Shown: positions 1 through 8,710 of the stretch, in pieces
How positions within the stretch are numbered: position 1 is the first letter of the stretch
Layout: every line of letters starts with the position of its first letter
Assembly (NCBI GenBank): GCA_005777235.1
Contig: SXND01000063.1
Span: 1-47,719, forward strand
Origin: Pseudomonadota bacterium
Lineage (GTDB): Bacteria > Tectomicrobia > Entotheonellia > Entotheonellales > Entotheonellaceae
Length of the DNA stretch: 47,719 nt
Reading direction: 5' to 3'
Program-made: the position numbers and the translations under genes
Notes under the pieces: model-generated
Told to the model about the DNA's origin: nothing
What the model saw: only the letters and a program-made list of their open reading frames with translations
Databases searched by the model: none

Positions 1-991
1 GTGCGGCGTTGACATCCCGCTCATGCGAGACCCCGCAGCACGGGCATACCCAGGTTCTTACCCCCAGACCACGGAGTCCTTGCGGGCCGGAGCGTGCGCC
101 ACAGTCCGAGCACGTGACACTGGAGAAGGTTTCACGCCCTGGCACACAGACCCCAGCAAGCCTCTTGGCTTTGTAGGTCAACTGGGTTCTGACGCGGTGC
201 CAGGCCGCATCATAGGTGGAGGTGGCGAAGGGCGTGTGGCTGAGCGTGGTGCTCGACACATCCCCGATCACGATCAGCTTGGCGCGCCGGGCAATGGCGG
301 TGGTCGCTTTGTGGGTCCAGTCGCTGCGGGTGTTGGCCATCGTGGCCTGTATCGCCTTCGTGCGCTTCTTCTTGTGGGCACGTTGGCTTCTGGCGAGGGC
401 ATCTGCATGCGTACGGGTCACATTCTCGCGGTGATAGATGATGCCATCGGAACAAGCAATTTGACTGGTGAGCCCCAGGTCAATCCCAAGATCGAGACGG
501 CCCACCGGTGCGGTCTCGTCACGCACCGCGCACTGGAAGTTGACGTACCAGCGCCCACGCGCGTCTTGGGTAAAACTGCCGGTTTGCATGACGCCTTCGA
601 CGGGACGCGAGAGCCACAGGCGGAACCGATGCCCACAGTACGTCACCGTCTCGCCTTGGAGCCTGATATACGCGGCCTTGAAGGGTATCCAGCCCAGCGA
701 GCGTTTCTGCGAGCGCCACCTGAGCTTGGCCTGCTTGCACTGGCGTCGTCTGGTGACATATTCGGTGCACACTTGCTGAATCGTCTCGGCAGACAGGCGC
801 AAGTCCTTGGAGGTGCCAGCGGTCAGCTGGTGCAGATCGTAGGCCGTGAGCCAGGTCTTGTCTCGACGGGACGCCAACAGGCTCACGTCGTTACAATAAT
901 TCCACACATAGTTGATGGCAGACGCCATTTTCTGCAGCGGTGCCCGTGTCGTCTGCTCTTTGATGCGGTAGCGCCAAGTGAGGGCTGACAT
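1..991 (-). CDS. tnpB: TnpB (IS605 OrfB-type RNA-guided nuclease), 3' end outside window
   Basis: An open frame starts at ATG 989-991 and reads to the left edge without a stop (330 codons seen). It encodes a TnpB-type RuvC nuclease, a family that cuts DNA guided by an RNA from the element's right end. Visible features: the RuvC-I motif DLGIDLG near residues 167-173; zinc-finger pairs CSDC (294-297) and CPCC (316-319); and the RuvC-III motif HERDVNAA (323-330). At the usual RuvC-II position the sequence is LIVIGDVSS (239-247), with Gly where canonical TnpB has Glu. A Glu in GRETFSSVTC (residue 287) sits where the rearranged-active-site TnpB group carries its replacement. No TnpA is visible. 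The C-terminus and any guide RNA region would lie beyond base 1. The family assignment is firm; whether it is active is inference. Confidence 0.88.
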   Translation of the reverse strand, partial: MSALTWRYRIKEQTTRAPLQKMASAINYVWNYCNDVSLLASRRDKTWLTAYDLHQLTAGTSKDLRLSAETIQQVCTEYVTRRRQCKQAKLRWRSQKRSLGWIPFKAAYIRLQGETVTYCGHRFRLWLSRPVEGVMQTGSFTQDARGRWYVNFQCAVRDETAPVGRLDLGIDLGLTSQIACSDGIIYHRENVTRTHADALARSQRAHKKKRTKAIQATMANTRSDWTHKATTAIARRAKLIVIGDVSSTTLSHTPFATSTYDAAWHRVRTQLTYKAKRLAGVCVPGRETFSSVTCSDCGARSGPQGLRGLGVRTWVCPCCGVSHERDVNAA

Positions 992-1383
992 GCTTCATGA
1001 TATCAGTTTTATTGTATCCTATGCAAGGGGAATCTTCCGCCTCAGGAGCCTTGGGGAATTGCCCCTTTGCAGGGGCAACCGTTCTTTCCCCTCCGCCCTG
1101 AAGGACGGAGCCCCCAGAACGGAGGGTTGGTGGGCACGGCGTCCCAGGTGGCGCACTACCGGCCAGTTCTCCCCTGGCGAGATGCGTGGCATAGTAAAGC
1201 AAAGAGCCTATACGGCACAATGATGTGTGCGTGCACCGATGCGGGGTGGGGCACGCTTGACAAGTCTTGTCGGCTGTCCGTATCCTGCTGCATGATGATT
1301 TTGGCGCTCAAGAAGTCGTAGTATGATACGATAGCGCACATGGTGTCAATGGTGAGCGGCATGAGGCGTGAGAGGGGGTCTCT
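992..1383. other. Intergenic region between tnpB and Uma2 gene
   Basis: No convincing gene is seen in these roughly 390 bases. Short frames here have transposon-end or random-like translations. The region should hold the promoter of tnpB, possibly the left end of its element, and the promoter of the Uma2 gene. The stem-loop at 1092-1109 is the only clear structure. Confidence 0.5.
1092..1109 (-). repeat. Stem-loop upstream of tnpB, possible IS left-end hairpin
   Basis: On the minus strand this reads TCCGTCC-TTCA-GGGCGGA, a 7-bp stem with one G-T wobble and a 4-base loop, about 100 bases upstream of the tnpB start. IS200/IS605 elements carry such hairpins at their ends, so it may mark the left end of this element. 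The exact boundary cannot be set from one copy. Confidence 0.4.
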
Positions 1384-1959
1384 ATGACACAGACTGACAA
1401 TCCGACCGCACAGGGAGTCGCTCTGTTGGACGACGAGCGCTTCTACGAAGTTGTAGACGGCACAATTGTGGAGTTAGCGCCTATGGGAGCGAACGAAGGA
1501 TGGCTGGCGTCGGAATTGCTCGGGTATCTCATGAGCTTTGCCAGGCAGCATCGACTGGGCAGAGCGGTACAGGAAGTGCTTTTTAATCTTTCGCCTGCCG
1601 TGCAGCGCAAACGTCGTCCGGATGTCGCCTTTGTGTCGTACGCCCGCTGGCCGCGGCAGCGCGGTGTGCCACATGCGGAGGCCTGGGATGTAGTGCCCAA
1701 CCTGGCCGTCGAGGTGGTCAGCCCCTCCAATACGTGGGATGAGATCGTCAACAAAGTGGCGGAATACTTCCGGGCTGGCGTCGAATGTGTCTGGGTCATC
1801 TTTGCCTCGCAGGAGCAAGTGTATGTCTACGACTCACCCACGCGGGTCCGCATTCTCACCCGGGCTGACGAACTCACTGGCGAGCCGGTGCTGCTGCAGT
1901 TCCGGCTGCCGGTGGCGGCGTTATTTGAGGATCTTGAGGCTACCGAGCCCACTGCATGA
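1384..1959 (+). CDS. Uma2 family (DUF820) restriction-endonuclease-like protein
   Basis: 191 residues, the usual length of Uma2/DUF820 proteins, which have a PD-(D/E)xK endonuclease-like fold and are often found in multicopy families of unknown role. Motifs seen: RRPDVAFVSY (core Asp, near residues 77-86), NLAVEVVSPSNT (core Glu, near 106-117) with a following Lys in NKVAEYF, and AGVECVWVI. The start ATG is preceded by GAGGGGG about six bases upstream. It ends 3 bases before the GTG of the flavodoxin gene, so the two are probably cotranscribed. The family is clear; the substrate is unknown. Confidence 0.85.
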   Translation: MTQTDNPTAQGVALLDDERFYEVVDGTIVELAPMGANEGWLASELLGYLMSFARQHRLGRAVQEVLFNLSPAVQRKRRPDVAFVSYARWPRQRGVPHAEAWDVVPNLAVEVVSPSNTWDEIVNKVAEYFRAGVECVWVIFASQEQVYVYDSPTRVRILTRADELTGEPVLLQFRLPVAALFEDLEATEPTA

Positions 1960-1962
1960 ATC

Positions 1963-2418
1963 GTGAAAACACTGCTCATCGTCTATCACTCGCAGACCGG
2001 CAACACGGCCCAACTGGCAGACGCGGCCTACCAGGGCGCCTGTCAGGTTCCCGAGACGCACACCCGCGTGCTCCGCGCCTTTGACGCTACGTTAGATGAC
2101 CTACGGACCTGCCACGGGGTGCTGTTTGGCACGCCGGAAAATTTTGGCTATATGTCCGGCGCCCTCAAAGACTTCTTCGATCGTACTTTCTACCCGGCCC
2201 AGCCCTATCGCCTCAACCTACCGTATGCCTTATGCATCAGCGCGGGCAACGACGGCACCGGCGCCGTGCGGCAGATCGACCGCATTCTGCTCGGCTACCC
2301 CATGCGCCAGGTGGCGGATCCGGTGATCTGCCGTGGCGTGGTGACTGCCGAGCATCTGGCGCAATGCGAAGAGTTAGGGCAACTCCTCGCCACGGGGCTG
2401 GCCTGCGGGATTTTTTGA
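1963..2418 (+). CDS. Flavodoxin family protein
   Basis: 151 residues starting at GTG 1963, three bases after the Uma2 stop. It has a flavodoxin-like fold that binds FMN. YHSQTGNT (residues 8-15) is the phosphate-binding loop, TPENFGYMSGALKDFFDR (57-74) is the loop around the isoalloxazine ring, and SAGNDGTGA (94-102) is the third flavin-contacting segment. Small proteins of this type carry electrons or act as FMN reductases. No signal peptide is seen, so it is probably cytoplasmic. The tight spacing suggests it is coupled to the Uma2 gene, though no functional link between the two is known. Confidence 0.85.
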   Translation: MKTLLIVYHSQTGNTAQLADAAYQGACQVPETHTRVLRAFDATLDDLRTCHGVLFGTPENFGYMSGALKDFFDRTFYPAQPYRLNLPYALCISAGNDGTGAVRQIDRILLGYPMRQVADPVICRGVVTAEHLAQCEELGQLLATGLACGIF

Positions 2419-2529
2419 TGCGGTTGGCACCCTGCCAGCGCTCCTCGCTAACAGCCACAGTAGGCCTGATGTGCGGGCAACACGGCCATTGGAGAGGCTG
2501 TGGCAGTGCTCCATCTACCGTGCGAATGG

Positions 2530-3285
2530 TCAAGGATATTGCGGATGAAACAGCAGCGCAGCCCCCAAGGCCGCTCCGGTGTCGGCATATTGTGAATAGA
2601 TGAGAGGGGTATGTGCCACATTCGATAGGGCATTCTCTCGAATCCCGCGGTCTATGCCATGTGACACGGGCGTATACAATTTGCTCATGACTCCCCCCAC
2701 GAGTACGACCGCGCCAGGATCGAGGATATTCAGATAATTGGCAATCCCGATACCGAGCTTGTGTCCGATCTCGTCAACGACTTTTTGAGCTATCTTGTCT
2801 CCATCCTTAGAAGCCTGCGCAACGGAGAAAGGGGTATTGCCGTTGGGCACGTCCGAAAGCATGGTTTGAGTCTTTCTGTTCTTCGCATGAATGGCTCGAG
2901 CTTGCGCACGATCACATATTGCGCTGGCCTTAACGAATGTCTCGAGGCACCCTGTTTGCCCGCAATGGCACGGTGGACCCTCCAACGCGATTTTAGTATG
3001 CCCGATTTCCCCCGCGCAGTAGTTTGCCCCAAACAGGATTTGCCCGTTGATGCAGAGGCCTGAACCTACTCCAGCATCTACAAAAACGCAAACGAAGCTT
3101 TCATGATCTCGGCCTACCCCAAGATGTCGTTCGCAACGCGTGGCACATCGCACATCGTTGTCGACGCGTACCTTGATACCAGGGTGCGTTGCTGCCAAGA
3201 CGGTTTTGAGTGTGAGGTTCCTTATCCCCAATGCAGGCGTGAATTGTAGCACACCTGAACTAAGATTAACCTGTCCTGGAGCCAC
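2530..3285 (-). pseudogene. ROK family sugar kinase/regulator, N-terminally truncated
   Basis: 251 residues of a ROK protein (glucokinase, N-acetyl sugar kinase or NagC-type regulator). Seen: APGQVNLSSGVLQFTP at the very start, VDNDVRCA, VDAGVGSGLCINGQ, the ROK zinc signature GEIGHTKI...CHCGQTGCLE, and the C-terminal LVGGVMS and ALGAALL. ROK proteins normally have 100 or more residues before the APGQV region, including the first ATP-binding DxGGT motif and, in regulators, a helix-turn-helix. All of that is missing. Just upstream on the same strand lies the TIR gene in another frame, so a deletion seems to have joined the two. It is unlikely to make an active kinase. Confidence 0.8.
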
Positions 3286-3851
3286 GATGCCAATGCCTCA
3301 ATGGCCCTTGCCCTGCGTTGCTGTACTGTCCTTCTCGGTCGGCCTGGGGCTGACGCGTCCGGCGTGGACTTTGGCAGACGTGCAGGCCGTGGCTGCCTTC
3401 CGGTCCCAGCTTCTTGATGAAAGGATCTGCGCACATTACTCACAAGCGCCTCCATTTGAGCTGGTGAGGGCTCATCTGAGCCCCCAAGCCAACTGAAACG
3501 ATTGAGAAAGTATCCTAGACCCTCTGGTGAGGGACGTGCATCATCAACAGGGAAAAGAATGATGGGGATATGCGCATTGTCGGCACACACGATTTCGCTG
3601 TGGACGTTGGAAGAGCGTTCAGTATGCCGACTAAAGATAACGACGCATACCCTAGCCCGCTCCATCGCGGCCACGAGCATCGGCCCGTACTCCTCTCCAG
3701 CGCGACTATCGCGAGGCGAAAACCAACAAGGCAGCTCACTCGCCTCTAGGGCCTTGAGCACGGTTCTCGTCACTGCCTCATCCTCTGATGCATGGCTTAA
3801 GAACACATGTATCCTCGTCGGAAGTCGCCCGCTGTGCCTCCTCGATGCCAT
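3222..3851 (-). pseudogene. TIR domain protein, probably truncated at its 3' end
   Basis: The start at ATG 3851 has GGAGGGA about eight bases upstream. Residues about 10-140 form a bacterial TIR domain: RIHVFLSHASEDEAV, then CWFSPRDSRAGEEYGPM, VVIFSRHTERSSNVHSEI (containing the likely NADase Glu), PIILFPVDD and YFLNRFSWLGG. This is the TIR type that begins anti-phage or signalling proteins and is normally followed by another domain. After about residue 150 the sequence becomes low complexity, and from about 3290 the frame reads antiframe through ROK coding sequence. The original C-terminal domain has therefore probably been lost. The TIR domain itself looks intact. Confidence 0.75.
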
Positions 3852-4074
3852 ACTACACTCCCTCCTCTGCAAGAAACGCCTCCTGCAGCGTACAGGTCTA
3901 CCTCAACGGGCCGCTAGTGGTCCGCCGCGTGCCCTTTCCCGACACGCCTGCCCCCGGAGAGGACAGCACAGGCGGACCACCCCAGCTCCTAAGACATGTC
4001 ATGCCGCCCTACAGACAATCTGTAGAGGGTGTACATAGCCCTGGAAATCGCCTAGGTAGCGACCCGACGCGTCA

Positions 4075-5832
4075 TTAATACCCCACCGCGTACGCCTCAC
4101 CGCGTGGATCGGCACCGGCTTGCAGCACGCCGGTCTGCGGGTTGCGCAGGATCATGCCGTACAGACAAGAGCCTTCCCACCAATCGGGATACGCCTCTAC
4201 CGTGTGCCCGCGCTGCCGCAGGGCGGCGAGCACGTCCGGGGTAATACGCCCTTCGGCCCGCATCAGACCCGGATTGTAGGCCGAGGGCGAGCCGGAGTTC
4301 GGGAAGTTGTAGCTGTAGAAACGCGGCGCTTCCACCGCTTCCTGCGGATCAAGCCCGAACTCGACACGATTCAAGAAGATCTGCAACGTGCCCTGCGGGA
4401 TGTGATCGCCCCCATAGCCACCAAAGGCCATCACTGGCTGGCCATCTTTGAGCGCCAGGGCCGGGGCCGGGGTCAGACGCGGGCGTTTGCCCGGTGCCAG
4501 GGCAGCGGCGTGGCCGGGGATGAGTTTGGACTGCGAGCCACGCAAACATAGCGCCATGCCGGTGCCGGGGATAATTGGGCCGGACTTGGCCCCCTCGCTG
4601 GGGGTGCAGGAAAAGATGTTCCCGTGCCGATCCACGACGCCAAAATACGACGTCCCGGCGGCCTCTTGCCCGGCAATCGCCTGCGCGGCCGCGGCCGCGG
4701 CGGGCGACTGCGGCGCACCGGGCAGGGTGGCACGACCCTGGCGCGGGTCACCGGCGGGCGGCATGACCGGCCAGGCCCGCTGTGGGTCAATCAGCTTGCG
4801 GCGCTCGCGCAGGTAGGCTTCGGAAAGCAACTCGGTCATGGGCACATCGACAAAGGCCGGATCGCCGACGTACTGCTCGCGGTCGGCAAAGGCCAGGTTG
4901 AGCGCCTGATTTACCGTGTGCACATACGCCGCGCTGTTGTGGCCCATGGCCTGCAAATCAAAGCCTTCGAGGATTTTTAGGGCCTGCGGGAACGTCGGAC
5001 CCTGGCCCCACGGGCCGGTAGAGTAGACGTCATAGCCCCGGTAGTGCACCATGGCCGGCGGCTCGCAGCGGGCGTGGTAGGCCGCCAGGTCGGCCATGGT
5101 CAACAGGCCGCCTTCGCCCTGGCAGAAGGCGACAATTTTCTCCGCCAGCGCTCCCGTGTAGACCACATCGCGGGCGGCTTGCAGGGCGTGTACCCGTCCA
5201 GCGCCTCGGTGGGCGGCCTCCACCGACGCCAGGTGGCGCAGGGTGGCGGCGAGGTCTTTTTGATAAAACATCTCACCGATTTTGGGTGGACGCCCCTGGG
5301 GCAGAAACACCGCGGCGGAGGCTGGCCAGCGGGCGTAGGTCTCCGGGGCACTCTCGATGGCGGCAGTGAGATAGCGGTACGCTGGAAAACCATTGTCGGC
5401 CAGGTGAATGGCCGCTCCAGCGACGTCAGCGAAGCGCATGGTGCCGTACTGCGCCAGGGCGGTGAACCAGGCATCTGCGCCTCCGGGCGTGAGGGCCCGT
5501 AACACCCCTGGCGGCAGTTTGCCGGCGTGATGCGTCTGAAAATACTCGATAGACGCCGCCTGCGGCCAGACGCCGAGCCCATCAATGGTCACAACTTCGC
5601 GACGGTCAGCAAGATACATGATGGTGGGAGCGACGCCGAGAAAGTTGCACTCGTGGGCGTGGACCACGTTGAGGGCTAAGCCAACGGCTACGCCAGCGTC
5701 AATAGCCGTGCCGCCACGCTGTAAAATCTCCAGACCTGCCATGGCGGCGGCAGGATGGCTCGCGACAACAGCGCCATTGGTACTTTGGATCATTGGACGG
5801 AGACTGGATAGAGTTGTTCCTGGAACAGGCAC
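4075..5832 (-). CDS. Gamma-glutamyltransferase family protein (Ntn hydrolase)
   Basis: 585 residues from GTG 5832, chosen because GAGGAGGT lies five bases upstream; the open frame extends further to 5937 without a ribosome site. Enzymes of this family are made as proenzymes that cut themselves before a catalytic Thr and then transfer or hydrolyse gamma-glutamyl groups. Seen: VVASHPAAAMAGLEILQRGG at the start, PGGADAWFTAL, YSTGPWGQGP, the processing site GTSYFGVVDRHGN, and FGGYGGDHIPQGTLQIF. The end is DPRGEAYAVGY. No signal peptide is seen, so it is likely a cytoplasmic member (YwrD/HpxW-like) rather than periplasmic Ggt. The substrate cannot be told from sequence. Confidence 0.88.
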   Translation of the reverse strand: MPVPGTTLSSLRPMIQSTNGAVVASHPAAAMAGLEILQRGGTAIDAGVAVGLALNVVHAHECNFLGVAPTIMYLADRREVVTIDGLGVWPQAASIEYFQTHHAGKLPPGVLRALTPGGADAWFTALAQYGTMRFADVAGAAIHLADNGFPAYRYLTAAIESAPETYARWPASAAVFLPQGRPPKIGEMFYQKDLAATLRHLASVEAAHRGAGRVHALQAARDVVYTGALAEKIVAFCQGEGGLLTMADLAAYHARCEPPAMVHYRGYDVYSTGPWGQGPTFPQALKILEGFDLQAMGHNSAAYVHTVNQALNLAFADREQYVGDPAFVDVPMTELLSEAYLRERRKLIDPQRAWPVMPPAGDPRQGRATLPGAPQSPAAAAAAQAIAGQEAAGTSYFGVVDRHGNIFSCTPSEGAKSGPIIPGTGMALCLRGSQSKLIPGHAAALAPGKRPRLTPAPALALKDGQPVMAFGGYGGDHIPQGTLQIFLNRVEFGLDPQEAVEAPRFYSYNFPNSGSPSAYNPGLMRAEGRITPDVLAALRQRGHTVEAYPDWWEGSCLYGMILRNPQTGVLQAGADPRGEAYAVGY

Positions 5833-6196
5833 AGTGACCTCCTCAGTGTAAACAGATCCTAGGGGTGCTAGACAACGTGTCATCATGCGGCAGCCCACTC
5901 CAGACGTCAAGATATAGCACCGGATAGTGGATGGCATCTGGCAGGGGTGAAACGGTACATCGCCAGGGCTGTACCGCTAAGCGCCGTCGCGGCATTTGGT
6001 CCTAGTGCCACACTGGCAGATCCAACACCTGTGGCGCACGCCCTACACGGCATGTCCGTCCTAGGCGTGGGCGCATATGCTGCCAGGTGCCCCGCTTGCC
6101 AATGCAGCGGGCGTCACCAGAGCGCTAGACGTCCTGCTGCAGGCGTGTAGGCCTGCAGCACGCACGCCTGTCGTGACCGAGCACAATACTGCCGCC
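5833..6196. other. Intergenic region
   Basis: No gene is recognised here. The part next to the GGT-family gene holds its ribosome site and presumably its promoter. The part next to the cystathionine synthase gene holds the stem-loop at 6135-6160. Confidence 0.5.
6135..6160 (-). terminator. Perfect 10-bp stem-loop downstream of the cystathionine gamma-synthase gene
   Basis: TGCTGCAGGC and GCCTGCAGCA pair perfectly around a 6-base loop, 37 bases after the end of the synthase coding region. The position suits a transcription terminator, but no T-run follows on the minus strand, so it may only be an mRNA 3' end structure. Confidence 0.45.
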
Positions 6197-7387
6197 TCAG
6201 AGGCAGATTTTGAGTGCTTGCTCCACGTCTGCGAGCAGATCGGCCGTATCCTCAACACCCGCGGCATAGCGCACCAAGCCATCGCTAATACCCAAACGTT
6301 GGCGGTCCTCGGGCGCCAGCTCGTAGTACGACATCAGGGCGGGCTGTTCGACGAGGCTTTCCACGCCGCCCAAGCTGGGCGCAATGTACGGCAGCCGGAG
6401 GGCATCAATAAACGCGCTGGTTTGTTCCAGGCTGCCGTCAATCTCAAAACTCACCACGCCACCAAAACCGCGCATCTGCGCCTGCGCCACCGCATAGCTG
6501 GGATGACTGGGCAGGCCAGGATAGTAGACCCGTCGCACTTTCGGATGCGCTTCCAGCAACGTCGCCAGGGCCTGACCATTGGCATTATGTTGCTGCATGC
6601 GCAGCGCAAAAGTTTTGAGGCCGCGCAGTAAGAGATAGGCGGTATTGGGGTCGGTGATCCCGCCGAGCACCCCTTGCGCTTCGCGCAGCGCCGACAGGAG
6701 GGAGGCCTTGCCCGCCACGACGCCGGCCATGATGTCGTTATGCCCACCCAAATACTTCGTGGCGCTGTGCATCACCAGATCAATACCAAAGTCGAGTGGG
6801 TTCTGATTGTAAGGCGTGGCAAACGTGCTGTCGATCATGGTGCGCAGGTTATGGCGCTTGGCCAGCGCCACAATCTGTTCCAAGTCTACGACATAGAGAT
6901 ACGGGTTGGTGGGGGCTTCGGAGAAGACCAGCCGCGTGGTGTCACGCACGGCGGCTTCGACGGCCTGCGGATCACTTGGCGGCACCACAGAGACCTCAAT
7001 ACCCAGCCGCCGGAGCATCGTGTCGCAGAATTGCCGCGTGCGGCGATAGCAGTCGGCGGTGATAATCATATGCTGGCCCGGGCGCAGCACAGTGAGGAGG
7101 ACAGACGTAATGGCGCACATCCCCGAGGCCCACAGTAAGGCCTCTTCGGCGTGCTCGAGCGCCGCGAGTTTGCGTTCGGCAGCCTGCACGGTGGGATTGC
7201 CGTAGCGCCCATACTCGCCTTTCGTAATGCGACCTTCTTTGAAATCAATTAACTCCTGGGTATTACGGAACACGTACGTGGACGTCTGGTAAATGGGTAC
7301 GGTCACCGCATCCCCCAGACGCTGCTGACGCTCACCTCCATGCACGGCACGACTACTGACGCCTTGCGGCAGTTGCTCATGAGACAC
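6197..7387 (-). CDS. metB: Cystathionine gamma-synthase (PLP-dependent, plant-like)
   Basis: 396 residues, full length for the Cys/Met-metabolism PLP enzymes. The reaction would join an activated homoserine to cysteine to give cystathionine, on the way to methionine. Seen: EYGRYGNPTV (substrate and PLP phosphate contacts), LLWASGMCAITSVLL, DCYRRTRQF, SEAPTNPY, DSTFATP and the PLP-lysine motif HSATKYLGGHND. The SGMCA...DCYRRTRQF stretch is typical of the plant-type synthase branch, which favours synthase over cystathionine lyase or methionine gamma-lyase, although close relatives can do those reactions. It is a single-gene unit. The start ATG is preceded by GGAGGG at a rather long distance. 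Confidence 0.85.
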   Translation of the reverse strand: MSHEQLPQGVSSRAVHGGERQQRLGDAVTVPIYQTSTYVFRNTQELIDFKEGRITKGEYGRYGNPTVQAAERKLAALEHAEEALLWASGMCAITSVLLTVLRPGQHMIITADCYRRTRQFCDTMLRRLGIEVSVVPPSDPQAVEAAVRDTTRLVFSEAPTNPYLYVVDLEQIVALAKRHNLRTMIDSTFATPYNQNPLDFGIDLVMHSATKYLGGHNDIMAGVVAGKASLLSALREAQGVLGGITDPNTAYLLLRGLKTFALRMQQHNANGQALATLLEAHPKVRRVYYPGLPSHPSYAVAQAQMRGFGGVVSFEIDGSLEQTSAFIDALRLPYIAPSLGGVESLVEQPALMSYYELAPEDRQRLGISDGLVRYAAGVEDTADLLADVEQALKICL

Positions 7388-7875
7388 GACCGAGCCCTCC
7401 AGAGCAAAGGCTGTACGCGTTGTGACGATGGTCTGGATCCAGTGTGGTGAGGTGCGTATGGCTTGTGCGTGCTGTCAAAATCGGGGAAGTATGAAGTCGA
7501 AAAGCCCCAGCTTTTTAGCACTTTTTTTAGAGTGGTTGCAATACGCCCTAAATCAATCCACTGTCCGACAGGTCTGAATAAGGAAATGGTATCAGACCCC
7601 CTCACTGGCGTCAAGCTGTGTCTTGGACACATGGTGTTGTTGAGACGGGTGTGGCACGTGAGGAGAGGGGAGGGGATTGACCGTGACGACAGGCAAGACC
7701 ACGGCAACCGGCACTTCTGCCCAGCGCGCACGGGTGTTACACGCTCTAACCGCACTAGCGTCTCGCCAGGGAGACAGAGGCGGTCCGAGCGCTCTGGCAT
7801 CCCCTACGCACGACAGGAGCGGTCGACCAGCCGTCGTCGGCTGCACATTGCTCAACACGCAGGACAAACATAGCA
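7388..7875. other. Intergenic region between divergent metB and PepSY genes
   Basis: About 490 bases with no recognisable gene; it should contain the promoters of both divergent genes. I looked for an S-box-like leader before metB and could not support one. Confidence 0.4.
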
Positions 7876-8376
7876 ATGGAAAGATTGGTCACGCTGCATA
7901 TGTGGGTAGGGACGTGCGCGAGTCTCGCGCTGGTCATCATGGCTCTGACCGGCCTGATCCTCGACCATCGGGAGCAGTTCAGCCCCAGCGGTAGAGTCAA
8001 GATCACCAACACGCTTGCACTGGCACGGGGTACACGGATCGAGGAGTTGCCGGTGTCCCCCTCCAGGGCGCTGCACCTCGCCTTCGCCCACACCGACGCG
8101 GGGGGCACCATCCAGCGACTGGCACTGCGGAAGATGGGCCGTGGACTGGTCTACCGCCTGGAAACTAAGACCAAAGAGCAGATCTATATTGACCCGGTTA
8201 CGGGCGCGGTCTCCCAGGACAGCCGGGACACCGTGGACATCGTCCGTATCGCCAAGATGCTGCATACGGGTGAAGGGCTCCTCAACTTCCCGTGGCTGTA
8301 TGACGCGATCGCTCTGGCGCTGCTCCTACTCGCCCTCTCAGGCGCCGGCCTGTTCCTTAACAGGCAATGGCGCTGA
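7876..8376 (+). CDS. PepSY-associated TM domain protein
   Basis: 166 residues. The N-terminus has the PepSY_TM pattern: a His in LVTLHMWVGT, then a membrane helix (about residues 12-28) ending in ALTGLILDHREQF. A periplasmic middle segment contains the PepSY-like YRLETKTKEQIYIDPVTGAV. A second His lies in AKMLHTGEG, followed by a second helix (about 143-162). This is the small two-helix form of proteins often linked to iron or siderophore reduction and to protease control. The neighbours do not reveal its partner. It stands alone on the plus strand. Confidence 0.75.
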   Translation: MERLVTLHMWVGTCASLALVIMALTGLILDHREQFSPSGRVKITNTLALARGTRIEELPVSPSRALHLAFAHTDAGGTIQRLALRKMGRGLVYRLETKTKEQIYIDPVTGAVSQDSRDTVDIVRIAKMLHTGEGLLNFPWLYDAIALALLLLALSGAGLFLNRQWR

Positions 8377-8710
8377 GCGCAGAGGCTCGCGGATATGGCC
8401 GGCAGAGCCTCATGCGATCATCCGTCACAGCATACCTGGGAATAGCTGAGGCACGGTGGTCGGCTTTTCCAGAGGTTCCTACCCTCGATCAACGGGAGCA
8501 TGGTCGCCTGGAAAATCTCCGGTGATAGAGGACATACCCTGAACGGTGACGACAAAAAGAGGTAGGGCGCATCCAATGGCAAGATGTCCCCTCTTGAGAT
8601 GAGCAGCCAGACGATCTATCGTCTATATTCTTTGCTTCTCATGACGAGAGATAACCGCACGTAAGATGTCATGACATTCGACAGACATGCGCCTCTAAGG
8701 AGCATCGCCC
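8377..8710. other. Intergenic region upstream of secreted protein gene
   Basis: No gene is seen. It holds a perfect palindrome (8609-8624) and, at its end, the AAGGAG ribosome site of the following CTG-start gene. Confidence 0.45.
8609..8624. promoter_or_regulatory. Perfect palindrome, possible operator
   Basis: AGACGAT-CT-ATCGTCT is a perfect 7-bp inverted repeat with a 2-base spacer. It overlaps a TATATT (8624-8629) that could be a -10 element, about 85 bases before the secreted protein gene. The size suits a dimeric regulator site, but there is no second copy to confirm it. Confidence 0.3.

Noticed and set aside
23..988. 321-codon open frame on the plus strand at the left edge
   Set aside because: It lies antisense to the tnpB frame, which carries clear RuvC and zinc-finger motifs. 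The plus-strand translation shows no family pattern.
7388..7875. Possible SAM-responsive leader upstream of metB
   Set aside because: No K-turn or conserved riboswitch core could be traced in the minus-strand leader; only short imperfect hairpins.
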